This document shows, in pieces, positions 1-5,929 of a DNA stretch of 7,132 nt. The stretch comes from Comamonadaceae bacterium (GTDB lineage: Bacteria; Pseudomonadota; Gammaproteobacteria; Burkholderiales; Burkholderiaceae_C). A program made the position numbers and the translations under genes. The stretch is from contig CANJXV010000130.1 of NCBI GenBank assembly GCA_947478935.1, positions 1 through 7,132 of the forward strand, in the 5' to 3' direction. Within the stretch, counting starts at the first letter, position 1, and each line of letters starts with the position of its first letter. The notes under the pieces are model-generated. The model saw only the letters and a list, made by a program, of their open reading frames with translations, searched no databases and was not told the DNA's origin.

Positions 1-831
1 GGCGCACGTGGCGCCGTTTTCGATGGCCAGCTCGGACGTGGTCATATAGGGGTTGTAGTGCGCCTCCACCCGGCCCGGCAAGTCCACGCTGCTTGAATCG
101 ATTTCGATCCAGTCTTTGCCACTGGGGTCATCGGGGCGGCGCACAAACGCGGTGCCGCGCACATCGGTAATGGATTGCACCGGCTCGCGCGCTGCCAGAC
201 GGTGCGCGATTTCAACAATGGCACGCTCGGCATTGCCATAGAGCAGCAGATCGCATTTAGCGTCCACCACAATCGAGCGACGCACTTTGTCGCTCCAATA
301 ATCGTAATGCGCGATACGGCGCAAACTGCCTTCGATGCCACCTAAAACAATGGGTACGTCTTTGAAAGCTTCGCGGCAGCGTTGGCTATAAACAATGGCC
401 GCGCGGTCGGGGCGCTTGCCGCCAATGTCACCCGGCGTGTAGGCGTCGTCACTGCGGATCTTGCGATCGGCGGTGTAACGGTTAATCATGGAGTCCATAT
501 TGCCGCTGGTAACGCCCCAAAAAAGATTGGGTTTTCCCAAGGCCCTGAAGGGCGCCGCACTGTTCCAGTCCGGCTGAGCAATGATGCCTACGCGAAAGCC
601 CTGAGCCTCGAGCATGCGGCCTATGACTGCCATGCCGAAGCTGGGATGGTCCACATACGCATCGCCGGTGACCAGGACAATGTCGCAGCTGTCCCAACCC
701 AGCTTGTCCATCTCGGCACGGCTCATGGGCAACAAGGGTGCGGTACCAAAGCGCGAGGCCCAGTATTTGCGGTAACTGCCTAGCGGCTTGGCGTCGCGTG
801 CAAAGTGGGATACGTCCAGGGGGGCATTCAT
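1..831 (-). CDS. ygiQ: YgiQ family radical SAM protein, N-terminal part (runs off the left edge)
   Basis: The minus strand is open from the ATG at 829-831 to the window edge, giving 277 codons without a stop. The product begins MNAPLDVSHFARDAKPLGSY and carries conserved blocks I associate with the YgiQ (UPF0313) N-terminal domain: SYRKYWASRFGTAPLLPMSR at about residues 19-38, TGDAYVDHPSFGMAVIGR from residue 55, IIAQPDW, and GGIEGSLRRIAHYDYW from about residue 164. Family members are roughly 700 residues long, so well under half is present. The CxxxCxxC cluster that binds the iron-sulfur centre should lie beyond the edge and cannot be checked. The family is predicted to use S-adenosylmethionine radical chemistry; I know of no settled substrate. 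The gene is divergent from the transporter cluster, with 89 bp between the two starts. No clear Shine-Dalgarno sequence precedes the ATG. The family call is firm; the function is open. Confidence 0.93.
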   Translation of the reverse strand, partial: MNAPLDVSHFARDAKPLGSYRKYWASRFGTAPLLPMSRAEMDKLGWDSCDIVLVTGDAYVDHPSFGMAVIGRMLEAQGFRVGIIAQPDWNSAAPFRALGKPNLFWGVTSGNMDSMINRYTADRKIRSDDAYTPGDIGGKRPDRAAIVYSQRCREAFKDVPIVLGGIEGSLRRIAHYDYWSDKVRRSIVVDAKCDLLLYGNAERAIVEIAHRLAAREPVQSITDVRGTAFVRRPDDPSGKDWIEIDSSSVDLPGRVEAHYNPYMTTSELAIENGATCA

Positions 832-869
832 CGGCGGATTTTAGCTTTGCACCTAGAATCAAAGTCGGT

Positions 870-892
870 CCCCGGTGCTGCCCCTTCCGGGG
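870..892 (+). other. Inverted repeat in the leader of the binding-protein gene
   Basis: CCCCGG (870-875) and CCGGGG (887-892) can pair around an 11-nt loop, 28 nt before the start codon of the binding-protein gene. There is no T-run after it, so it is not an intrinsic terminator. It could stabilise the message or be an operator in the divergent intergenic region. A TAGAAT hexamer at 854-859 is a possible -10 element for the operon, but I find no convincing -35 partner. Confidence 0.35.
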
Positions 893-908
893 GATGTCCT
901 TATCATTC

Positions 909-913
909 AAAGG
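909..913 (+). promoter_or_regulatory. Ribosome binding site of the solute-binding protein gene
   Basis: AAAGG lies 7 nt upstream of the ATG at 921. It decides the start: the same frame is open from further upstream (ATG at 738), but only the 921 start gives a lipoprotein signal peptide, and the longer form would overlap the YgiQ coding region. Confidence 0.7.
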
Positions 914-920
914 TTGTTCC

Positions 921-1742
921 ATGAAAAAACTGTTACTGGGCCTCGCCGTCCTGTCTCTGCTGGCCGCTTGCGGCAAAAAAGAAGAAGCACCGGCACCGGC
1001 TGCGTCCGCACCTGCCGCAGCCGCACCGGCTGAACTGAAAGTTGCTATTGACCCGACCTACGAGCCCTTTACCTTCAAAACCGCCGATGGCCAGCCTACC
1101 GGTTTTGACGTGGACGTTGCCAACGCCCTGTGCGAGCAAATCAAACGCAAATGCGTGTTCGTAGAACAAGTCTGGGACAGCATGATCCCTGGTCTGAACG
1201 CCAAAAAATACGATGTCATCATTAGCTCTATGTCCATTACCGACGACCGCATGAAGGAAGTCGATTTCACCGACAAGTACTACAACACCCCCAGCCGTAT
1301 CGTGCTAAAGAAAACGGTGAAGTACACCGATCCGGCCTCTATCAAGGGTAAGAAAATCGGTGTGCTCAAGGGCTCTACCCAGGAAGCCTATGCCATGGGC
1401 GAACTTAAAACTGCCGGCGTGGTAGTGAGCTCGTACGAAGCGCAGGATCAGGTCTATCTGGACATTAAATCGGGTCGATTGGATGGTACCGTGGCTGACT
1501 TTATGGAAGTGACCGGCGGATTCCTGAGCAAGCCCGAAGGCGAAAAATACGCCCTGGCCGGCCCGGACCTGAAAGAGCCTAAGTACTTTGGCTATGGTGC
1601 CGGCATCGCGCTGCGCAAAGGCGAGGACGCGCTCAAAGCCGAGCTGAACGCCGCCATCAAAACGATCCGCAGCAACGGCAGCTACAAAACTTTGAACGAC
1701 AAATACTTTGCCAAGTTCAATATCGATGTCTATGGCGAGTAA
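921..1742 (+). CDS. Lipoprotein solute-binding protein of a polar/basic amino acid ABC transporter (HisJ/ArgT type)
   Basis: The 273-residue product captures amino acids outside the cytoplasmic membrane and delivers them to the permease pair encoded downstream. Residues 1-17 are a lipoprotein signal (MKKLLLGLAVLSLLAAC) with lipobox LAAC and Cys17 as the lipidated residue. An Ala/Pro-rich tether (about 22-37) precedes the family 3 solute-binding domain, which shows GFDVDVA (61-67) and SSMSIT (102-107). By comparison with LAO/HisJ proteins, the pocket residues appear conserved: Asp44, Tyr47, Ser102, Ser103, Ser105, Arg110, Thr153 and Asp193. The Cys71/Cys78 pair matches the LAO disulfide. This favours Lys/Arg/Orn/His-like ligands (inference). 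The true HisJ/ArgT proteins are usually soluble periplasmic; here a lipid anchor replaces this. A hairpin-forming leader (870-892) and a GC-rich terminator after the stop may adjust expression. The neighbouring hydrolase leaves open an acylated ligand. Confidence 0.93.
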   Translation: MKKLLLGLAVLSLLAACGKKEEAPAPAASAPAAAAPAELKVAIDPTYEPFTFKTADGQPTGFDVDVANALCEQIKRKCVFVEQVWDSMIPGLNAKKYDVIISSMSITDDRMKEVDFTDKYYNTPSRIVLKKTVKYTDPASIKGKKIGVLKGSTQEAYAMGELKTAGVVVSSYEAQDQVYLDIKSGRLDGTVADFMEVTGGFLSKPEGEKYALAGPDLKEPKYFGYGAGIALRKGEDALKAELNAAIKTIRSNGSYKTLNDKYFAKFNIDVYGE

Positions 1743-1804
1743 AGGCCCTTAGGGCCGCAAAGCCCTGTGCACTGGCGCCTTTTCGGCGCCCAGATGGCAC
1801 CCAT

Positions 1805-1839
1805 CGGCACACCAGGCCCTCCGGTGTGCCGTTTTTTTT
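1805..1839 (+). terminator. Intrinsic terminator, probably an attenuator inside the transporter operon
   Basis: CGGCACACC (1805-1813) pairs perfectly with GGTGTGCCG (1823-1831), loop 9 nt, followed directly by eight T (1832-1839). Two more GC-rich hairpins lie between it and the upstream stop codon: GGCCC/GGGCC at 1744-1756 and GGCGCC/GGCGCC at 1774-1790. The site follows the binding-protein gene and precedes the permeases, which are on the same strand. Partial termination here would give excess binding protein over membrane components, a known arrangement in binding-protein transporter operons. Confidence 0.85.
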
Positions 1840-1897
1840 GCCTATTTCTCCCGCCATGCCCTAGGACCGGGGCTTTTTCGCGGCACACTGTACGTCG

Positions 1898-2587
1898 ATG
1901 AACGCGTACTACTTCAGCATTTTGCAAGGCTCCCTGATGACGGTGGCGGTATCGCTGGCCTCTTTAGTTCTGGCCGCGGTCTTTGGGTTGCTGGGGGCAG
2001 CGGCGCGCTTGTCCACGAACAGGCTGGCCGTGGCCGCGGGCACCGTTTACACGACGGTGATCCGCGGCATTCCGGATTTGGTGCTGATGCTGCTGGTGTT
2101 TTACGGCGGCACCATGGGCCTCAATTACTTGGTCGCGGCCGTGGGCAGCAAGAGCTCGGTGGATATCAACCCCTTTGTGGCAGGGGTGATGACCCTAGGC
2201 TTTATTTACGGCGCCTACATGACCGAGACCTTTAGGGGGGCGATTTTGGCCATACCGCCCGGCCAGTCGGAGGCGGCGCTGGCTTTTGGCATGGGCCGCA
2301 CGCAAACGTTTTTACGCATCATCGCGCCGCAAATGGTGCGCTACGCCCTGCCCGGCTTTACCAATAATTGGCTGGTGCTGATCAAGTCCACCGCGCTGGT
2401 CAGCCTGATCGGCTTGCAGGAAATGACCTATTTGTCCAAACAAGCCAGCGCGGCTACGCGCTCGCCTTTTGCATTTTTTCTATTTACAGCGGCCTTGTTT
2501 TTGGTGTTCACCAGTGCCTCTTTGTGGGTACTGCGCAAAGCCAATGACCATTACAGCTTGGGCACACGGCGTGCGCAACTACATTAA
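1898..2587 (+). CDS. Amino acid ABC transporter permease (HisQ type)
   Basis: The 229-residue inner-membrane protein is one half of the heterodimeric channel of the importer. It starts MNAYYFSILQGSLMTVAVSL, typical of the HisM/HisQ/GlnP permease family, which usually begins with a short tail leading into helix 1 (about 8-34). Hydrophobic segments follow at about 43-82, 93-118 and 196-217. The cytoplasmic EAA loop that docks onto the ATPase is at E125-A-A-L-A-F-G131, followed by the expected IIAPQMVRYALPGF stretch. The length is normal for the family. It is 155 bp downstream of the binding-protein gene, across a terminator, and 45 bp before the second permease. No good Shine-Dalgarno sequence precedes the ATG, and an in-frame stop at 1862-1864 limits upstream extension. 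Confidence 0.93.
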   Translation: MNAYYFSILQGSLMTVAVSLASLVLAAVFGLLGAAARLSTNRLAVAAGTVYTTVIRGIPDLVLMLLVFYGGTMGLNYLVAAVGSKSSVDINPFVAGVMTLGFIYGAYMTETFRGAILAIPPGQSEAALAFGMGRTQTFLRIIAPQMVRYALPGFTNNWLVLIKSTALVSLIGLQEMTYLSKQASAATRSPFAFFLFTAALFLVFTSASLWVLRKANDHYSLGTRRAQLH

Positions 2588-2632
2588 GTCCGCAATGTCG
2601 CAGTCCCGCACATTCACCCGGAGCCCCGCGCC

Positions 2633-3346
2633 ATGAAGTGGGACGTGATCTTTCAGCCTCAAAACCTGGCGCTTTATGGGCAAGGCATCCTGACGACGCT
2701 GCATCTGTTGCTGGCCAGTCTGGCTATAGGCGCAGTACTGGCACTGGTGTTTGCTCTGGCGCTGACCAGCCGCTGGCGCGTGCTGCGCGCCGTGGTGGGT
2801 ACCTACACCTATGTCGTGCGTGGCACGCCGCTGCTGATTCAGGTGTACCTGATTTATTACGGTCTGGGCCAGCTAGAGTGGATTCAGACGCGATGGGACG
2901 ATATGTGGCCCTGGACCTATTTCAAAGAGCCGTTTTTTTGCGCCCTGCTGGCCTTTAGCCTGAACACCGCCGCTTACACCGCCGAGATGCTGGGCGGCGC
3001 CATCCGCGAGACCAGTGCGGGCGAAATCGAAGCGGCGCAAGCCTATGGCATGGGGTCGGTCGCGATTTTGTGGCGCATCGTGCTGCCCAGCGCCATGCGC
3101 CGCACCCTGCCCGCTTACAGCAATGAGGTGGTGATGATGCTGCAAAGCACCAGCCTGGCCAGCGCCGTGCCCAGCATGCTGGACGTCACCTCGGCAGCCA
3201 GCCGGGTGTATTCCAAGTTTTACCTGCCTTTTGAGGCCTTTTTGTTTGCCGCCGGTATCTACCTCATCGCCACGTTCGCGCTGGTAGGGATTTTCCGGCT
3301 GGCGGAGCGGCATTTTCTGGCGTATCTTGGGCCGCAAAAGACCTAA
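2633..3346 (+). CDS. Amino acid ABC transporter permease (HisM type)
   Basis: The 237-residue inner-membrane protein is the second half of the channel. Helix 1 lies at about 18-44, followed by the family stretch YTYVVRGTPLLIQVYLIYYGL (58-78), and helices at about 101-122 and 199-222. The EAA loop is E133-A-A-Q-A-Y-G139, with WRIVLPSAMRRTLPAYSNEV after it. The MWPWTYFKEPFFCALLAFSLNTAAY region resembles HisM and ArtM rather than HisQ, which supports pairing with the upstream gene. GGAG at 2620-2623, 9 nt before the ATG, is a fair ribosome binding site. The next gene starts 12 bp after its stop, indicating cotranscription. Confidence 0.93.
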   Translation: MKWDVIFQPQNLALYGQGILTTLHLLLASLAIGAVLALVFALALTSRWRVLRAVVGTYTYVVRGTPLLIQVYLIYYGLGQLEWIQTRWDDMWPWTYFKEPFFCALLAFSLNTAAYTAEMLGGAIRETSAGEIEAAQAYGMGSVAILWRIVLPSAMRRTLPAYSNEVVMMLQSTSLASAVPSMLDVTSAASRVYSKFYLPFEAFLFAAGIYLIATFALVGIFRLAERHFLAYLGPQKT

Positions 3347-3358
3347 AGCACTAACGCT

Positions 3359-4489
3359 ATGCAACGCCAAGACCATCCCCTGTTATCGCCCAGCCTGGGC
3401 GTGCAAACGACGCTGACAAGTTTTCATTTCGGTCAGCCGGGCACAGGACCCAAAATTTATATCCAAGCCAGCCTGCACGCCGAAGAGCTGCCGGGCATGC
3501 TGGCGGCCTACCATTTACGGCCGCTGCTGGAGCGTCTGGATGCGGCGGGGGAGATTAAGGGCAATGTCGTGCTGGTGCCCATGGCCAACCCGATTGGGTC
3601 CGCGCAGCGCGTCCAACACAAACCAGCCGGCCGCTTTGAACTGGACAGCGGCGAAAACTTCAACCGCTATTACCCGAACTTTGCGCAGCATATTGCCGAT
3701 GAAGTGTTACCCACGCTGGGCAACGATGCTGCGGCCAACGTGGCCCTGGTGCGCCAGGCCATGGGGCGCTATCTGACGCAGTGGGCGCCCAAGACCGAAT
3801 TGCATAGCCTGCGCCGAACTTTGTTGCAACTGTCATTTGATGCCGACTATGTGCTGGACCTGCATTGCGACTGCGAAGCCGTGATGCACTTTTATTGCGA
3901 AGAAGCCTGCTGGAGTGCCCTGGAGCCGCTGGCGCACTACCTGCAAAGCCGGGCGATTTTGCTGGCCAAAAACTCGGGCAGCAGCCCGTTTGACGAGTGT
4001 CTGTCAGGCGTGTGGTGGCGCCTGGCCGAGATGATCGCGGCGCGCGGCCTGGATGCGCCGCTGCCGCAAAGCTGTCACAGCACCACCATAGAGCTGCGTG
4101 GCGAAGCGCAGGTGCAGCACGCGCTAGCGGCGCAAGATGGCGCTGCGATTGCCAACTTTTTGCGCCGCCTGGGCGTGCTGCGCGATGCGCCAGTAGCACC
4201 CGTGCCCGCCCCGGCCTGCCAGGCCACGCCTTTGGCTGGGTCGGAAACTTTGTACGCCACTACGCCCGGCATGGTGGTGTTTGCGGCCCAGCCGGGCGAC
4301 AGCCTGAAAGTGGGCGATCTGGTGGCCGAAGTGATAGACCCGATTGCCAATTGCAGCGAGCGAGTTTGTGCAGGCGTGGATGGCGTGCTCTATGCCCGCA
4401 TACGCGACCGTTATGTCACCAGCGGTTGCGAGTTGGCCAAGATTGCAGGCGCAGTGCCCTTTAGGACCGGCGAATTACTGGGCGCCTGA
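3359..4489 (+). CDS. Succinylglutamate desuccinylase/aspartoacylase family zinc hydrolase
   Basis: The 376-residue product belongs to the M14-related AstE/AspA group, which hydrolyses N-acyl amino acids. The zinc ligands can be read directly: His40 and Glu43 in SLHAEEL, and His169 in LDLHCDC. The substrate-binding block ENFNRYYP (99-106) and the presumed catalytic Glu245 in TTIELRGE are intact. After about residue 295 a short beta-rich C-terminal domain (ATTPGMVVFAAQPGDSLKVGDLVAEVIDP) resembles the barrel-like tail of AspA-type and biotinyl/lipoyl-like folds. No signal peptide is visible, so it should be cytoplasmic. It sits 12 bp after the second permease and 42 bp before the ATPase, so it is an integral part of the transport operon. 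The acyl group removed (succinyl, acetyl or other) cannot be told from sequence, so I give no gene symbol. Confidence 0.88.
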   Translation: MQRQDHPLLSPSLGVQTTLTSFHFGQPGTGPKIYIQASLHAEELPGMLAAYHLRPLLERLDAAGEIKGNVVLVPMANPIGSAQRVQHKPAGRFELDSGENFNRYYPNFAQHIADEVLPTLGNDAAANVALVRQAMGRYLTQWAPKTELHSLRRTLLQLSFDADYVLDLHCDCEAVMHFYCEEACWSALEPLAHYLQSRAILLAKNSGSSPFDECLSGVWWRLAEMIAARGLDAPLPQSCHSTTIELRGEAQVQHALAAQDGAAIANFLRRLGVLRDAPVAPVPAPACQATPLAGSETLYATTPGMVVFAAQPGDSLKVGDLVAEVIDPIANCSERVCAGVDGVLYARIRDRYVTSGCELAKIAGAVPFRTGELLGA

Positions 4490-4531
4490 TCCACCCTGAC
4501 GCACTGCAATTTATTTATACCCCAAACCCCG

Positions 4532-5308
4532 ATGAACGTCGTTACCCGCAAACTGCAAATCGAAGATATTCACAAGCGCTTTGGCAGCAACGAAGTGCTG
4601 CGCGGCGTGTCGTTGGCGGCGGACGCGGGCGATGTGATTGCCATCATCGGCAGCTCGGGCTCGGGCAAAAGTACGCTGCTGCGCTGTATCAATATGCTGG
4701 AGCGGCCCAACGCGGGGCGCATTACTGTGGCGGGCGAAGCGCTGGCGCTGGTGCCAGATAAAAACGGTGAACTCATGGCGCAGGACCCCAAACAGCTGCA
4801 GCGCCTGCGCACCAAGCTGGCGATGGTGTTTCAGCATTTCAATTTATGGGCGCATATGACGGTGCTGCAAAACATCATCGAAGCGCCAGTGCACGTGCTC
4901 GGCATCAGCCGCGCGCAAGCGGTGGAGACTGCGCGCAAGTATTTGCAACGCGTAGACCTGCACGGCATGGAAGACCGCTACCCGTCACACCTGAGCGGTG
5001 GGCAGCAGCAGCGCGTGGCGATTGCGCGGGCGCTGGCGGTAGAGCCCGAAGTCATGCTGTTTGACGAACCCACCAGCGCGCTGGACCCGGAACTGGTAAC
5101 CGAGGTGCTGCGCGTGATGCAAACCCTGGCCCAAGAGGGCCGCACCATGGTCGTGGTAACCCATGAAATGGGCTTTGCCCGCGAAGTGGCGAACCAACTG
5201 ATCTTTTTGCACAAAGGGCAGATCGAGGAACAAGGCCTGCCGCGTGAGGTATTGGCCAACCCGAAAAGCGAGCGGCTTGCGCAGTTTTTGTCGGGTAGTT
5301 TGAAATAA
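4532..5308 (+). CDS. Amino acid ABC transporter ATP-binding protein (HisP type)
   Basis: The 258-residue cytoplasmic ATPase energises the importer. All catalytic motifs are present: Walker A GSSGSGKST (40-48), Q-loop Gln101 in MVFQHFNLW, signature LSGGQQQR (154-161), Walker B VMLFDEPTSALDPE with Asp178 and Glu179, and the switch His211 in VVTHEMGF. The insert EALALVPDKNGELMAQDPKQLQRLR (69-93) is typical of the HisP branch of polar amino acid ATPases. Length is normal. It is the last gene of the cluster. No Shine-Dalgarno sequence precedes the ATG; the 42-bp gap is AT-rich just before it, so translation may depend on an unstructured leader. I see no clear terminator after the stop, so the transcript could run toward the tRNA region. 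Confidence 0.95.
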   Translation: MNVVTRKLQIEDIHKRFGSNEVLRGVSLAADAGDVIAIIGSSGSGKSTLLRCINMLERPNAGRITVAGEALALVPDKNGELMAQDPKQLQRLRTKLAMVFQHFNLWAHMTVLQNIIEAPVHVLGISRAQAVETARKYLQRVDLHGMEDRYPSHLSGGQQQRVAIARALAVEPEVMLFDEPTSALDPELVTEVLRVMQTLAQEGRTMVVVTHEMGFAREVANQLIFLHKGQIEEQGLPREVLANPKSERLAQFLSGSLK

Positions 5309-5356
5309 GTACCCTGGCTACCCCCAGCGACCACGCGGCGGGCGCTAAATGAACCT

Positions 5357-5365
5357 TGCTATACT
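5357..5365 (+). promoter_or_regulatory. Extended -10 promoter of the left (truncated) tRNA-Asn copy
   Basis: TGC followed by TATACT (5360-5365) is an extended -10 element, and the GC-rich CCGCGG just downstream resembles the discriminator of stable-RNA promoters. ACCTTGCTATA (5353-5363) is shared with the promoter of the complete tRNA (6920-6930), and the distance to the tRNA 5' end is almost the same (83 versus 82 nt). No -35 box is obvious. The leader between contains the hairpin GCATAC/GTATGC (5395-5413). Confidence 0.6.
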
Positions 5366-5440
5366 CCGCGGCTTACAAGAACGCGGTCTCGGCGGCATAC
5401 ATTGTTAGTATGCACAGGGCGTTGCTTGTTGATAACCGAT

Positions 5441-5483
5441 CATATTCCTCAATAGCTCAGTCGGTAGAGCGCCGGACTGTTAA
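5441..5483 (+). repeat. Left copy of the tRNA-Asn 5'-half direct repeat (possible attachment site)
   Basis: Bases 5441-5483 match 7007-7049 with two mismatches in 43 bp, in direct orientation and 1566 bp apart. The match ends in the anticodon loop (TGTTAA), a place where tyrosine integrases often cross over. The left copy is embedded in CGGAC-TGTTAA-GTCCG (5474-5489), arms of 5 bp around 6 bp, which has the shape of an integrase core site. The att reading is inference. Confidence 0.6.
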
Positions 5484-5490
5484 GTCCGCA
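5446..5490 (+). pseudogene. Truncated tRNA-Asn, 5' half only
   Basis: This stretch equals the first 38 nt of the complete tRNA-Asn at 7012 (acceptor 5' strand, D arm, anticodon 5' strand and loop with GTT at 5479-5481) with one mismatch, T to C in the D loop. An extra G then follows the TGTTAA loop sequence, and similarity fades by about 5490. The variable region, T arm and 3' acceptor strand are absent, and the following bases cannot supply them. It cannot make a tRNA. It marks the left end of a direct repeat that brackets the low-GC insert. Confidence 0.85.
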
Positions 5491-5507
5491 GAAATACAAA
5501 AATACCC

Positions 5508-5525
5508 GTTTTTAATATTAAAAAC
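5508..5525. repeat. 18-bp perfect palindrome
   Basis: GTTTTTAATATTAAAAAC reads the same on both strands. It lies 18 bp beyond the end of the truncated tRNA. Such a palindrome suits a dimeric regulator or recombination accessory protein, or may be a remnant of a bidirectional terminator, but the symmetric centre leaves no RNA loop. Function unknown. Confidence 0.6.
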
Positions 5526-5526
5526 A

Positions 5527-5559
5527 CCTTGTAAATCAAGTATTTACAGGGCGCTTTTT
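5527..5559 (+). terminator. Possible weak intrinsic terminator after the truncated tRNA
   Basis: CCTTGTAAAT (5527-5536) pairs with ATTTACAGGG (5542-5551), 10 bp with one G-U, loop CAAGT, followed after three bases by five T (5555-5559). It would end transcripts from the promoter at 5360. The stem is AT-rich and the T-run short, so an inverted-repeat protein site is an alternative. Confidence 0.45.
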
Positions 5560-5653
5560 AGGTGAGTTGTCAATTACACGGTTATTACACGAATACACTG
5601 TGGTTCTCTCATAATGTGGAAAGTTGCAATATGCAACGAATTGAGTGAACCGC

Positions 5654-5704
5654 GTGAAAACTTTCGCACCAGCTGACGCTGCTAAACGGAGTCGAACTTT
5701 TCAC
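5654..5704 (+). other. Nested hairpin, possible structured RNA
   Basis: GTGAAAA (5654-5660) pairs with TTTTCAC (5698-5704). Inside it TTCG (5663-5666) can pair with CGAA (5693-5696), and CAGC (5670-5673) with GCTG (5678-5681) around TGAC. The three helices are coaxially ordered in one 51-nt unit. No T-run follows. Whether it is transcribed is unknown. Confidence 0.3.
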
Positions 5705-5715
5705 TTTGAGTGTCT

Positions 5716-5742
5716 GTTGACAACGCACTTTTGTTGATCAAC
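5716..5742. promoter_or_regulatory. Paired GTTG...CAAC inverted repeats, possible operator
   Basis: GTTG-A-CAAC (5716-5724) and the perfect palindrome GTTGATCAAC (5733-5742) lie with centres about 17 bp apart. A related repeat GTTGCA-ATA-TGCAAC is at 5623-5637. Recurrence of the same half-site suggests a dimeric DNA-binding protein, unidentified here. Confidence 0.35.
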
Positions 5743-5929
5743 TCCTCGCAATCACCAGCGCTTCACAATTCCGTTCACTTTGGCCAGACTATTCGGTTGG
5801 TCCCTTGACCAAACCGCAATTTATATCCCCTGAAATCCACCCTACGCCCCATAATGCTTTTGGGCAACACGGTTGGTGTTCCTAGTGCTTTTCCTTCTTA
5901 ACTTCTACTATAAACAGATTGGATAAATC

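Larger units (their letters stand above)
5491..5929. other. Long noncoding stretch rich in inverted repeats
   Basis: These 439 bp carry no credible gene on either strand. Besides the palindrome and hairpin listed separately, they hold ATTACACG twice at an 11-bp interval (5573 and 5584), GTTGCA-ATA-TGCAAC (5623-5637), a nested hairpin (5654-5704), GTTG-A-CAAC (5716-5724), GTTGATCAAC (5733-5742), TTGGTC-CCTT-GACCAA (5797-5812) and AACAC/GTGTT (5866-5880). The stretch precedes the 140-residue membrane protein gene and most likely contains its promoter: TATAAA at 5909-5914 is the best -10 candidate, with no clear -35 box. Its density of symmetric sites suggests regulation or recombination. Confidence 0.5.

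Noticed and set aside
382..783. Plus-strand open frame of 133 codons
   Set aside because: It lies wholly inside the YgiQ gene on the other strand, which has clear family motifs; this product has none.
738..920. Longer start for the binding protein at 738
   Set aside because: It would add a stretch unlike any signal sequence, overlap YgiQ, and bury the lipoprotein signal that begins at 921.
482..976. Minus-strand open frame of 164 codons
   Set aside because: It overlaps the YgiQ gene in another frame and the start of the binding-protein gene, and its Arg/His/Cys-rich product looks like a shadow.
3660..4199. Minus-strand open frame of 179 codons opposite the hydrolase
   Set aside because: Shadow of a well-conserved gene; composition is Ala/Arg/Pro-rich without motifs.
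5309..5356. Terminator after the ATPase gene
   Set aside because: GC-rich bases are present but I find no stem followed by a T-run.
5446..5521. A second functional tRNA-Asn
   Set aside because: The T arm and 3' acceptor strand are missing, and the bases after 5490 cannot pair with TCCTCAA.
5356..5565. Open frame of 69 codons over the truncated tRNA
   Set aside because: It runs through the tRNA sequence and its promoter, has no ribosome binding site, and shows no protein features.
5717..5745. Promoter from TTGACA at 5717-5722
   Set aside because: No acceptable -10 box occurs 16-18 bp downstream; the hexamer is part of a GTTG-A-CAAC inverted repeat.
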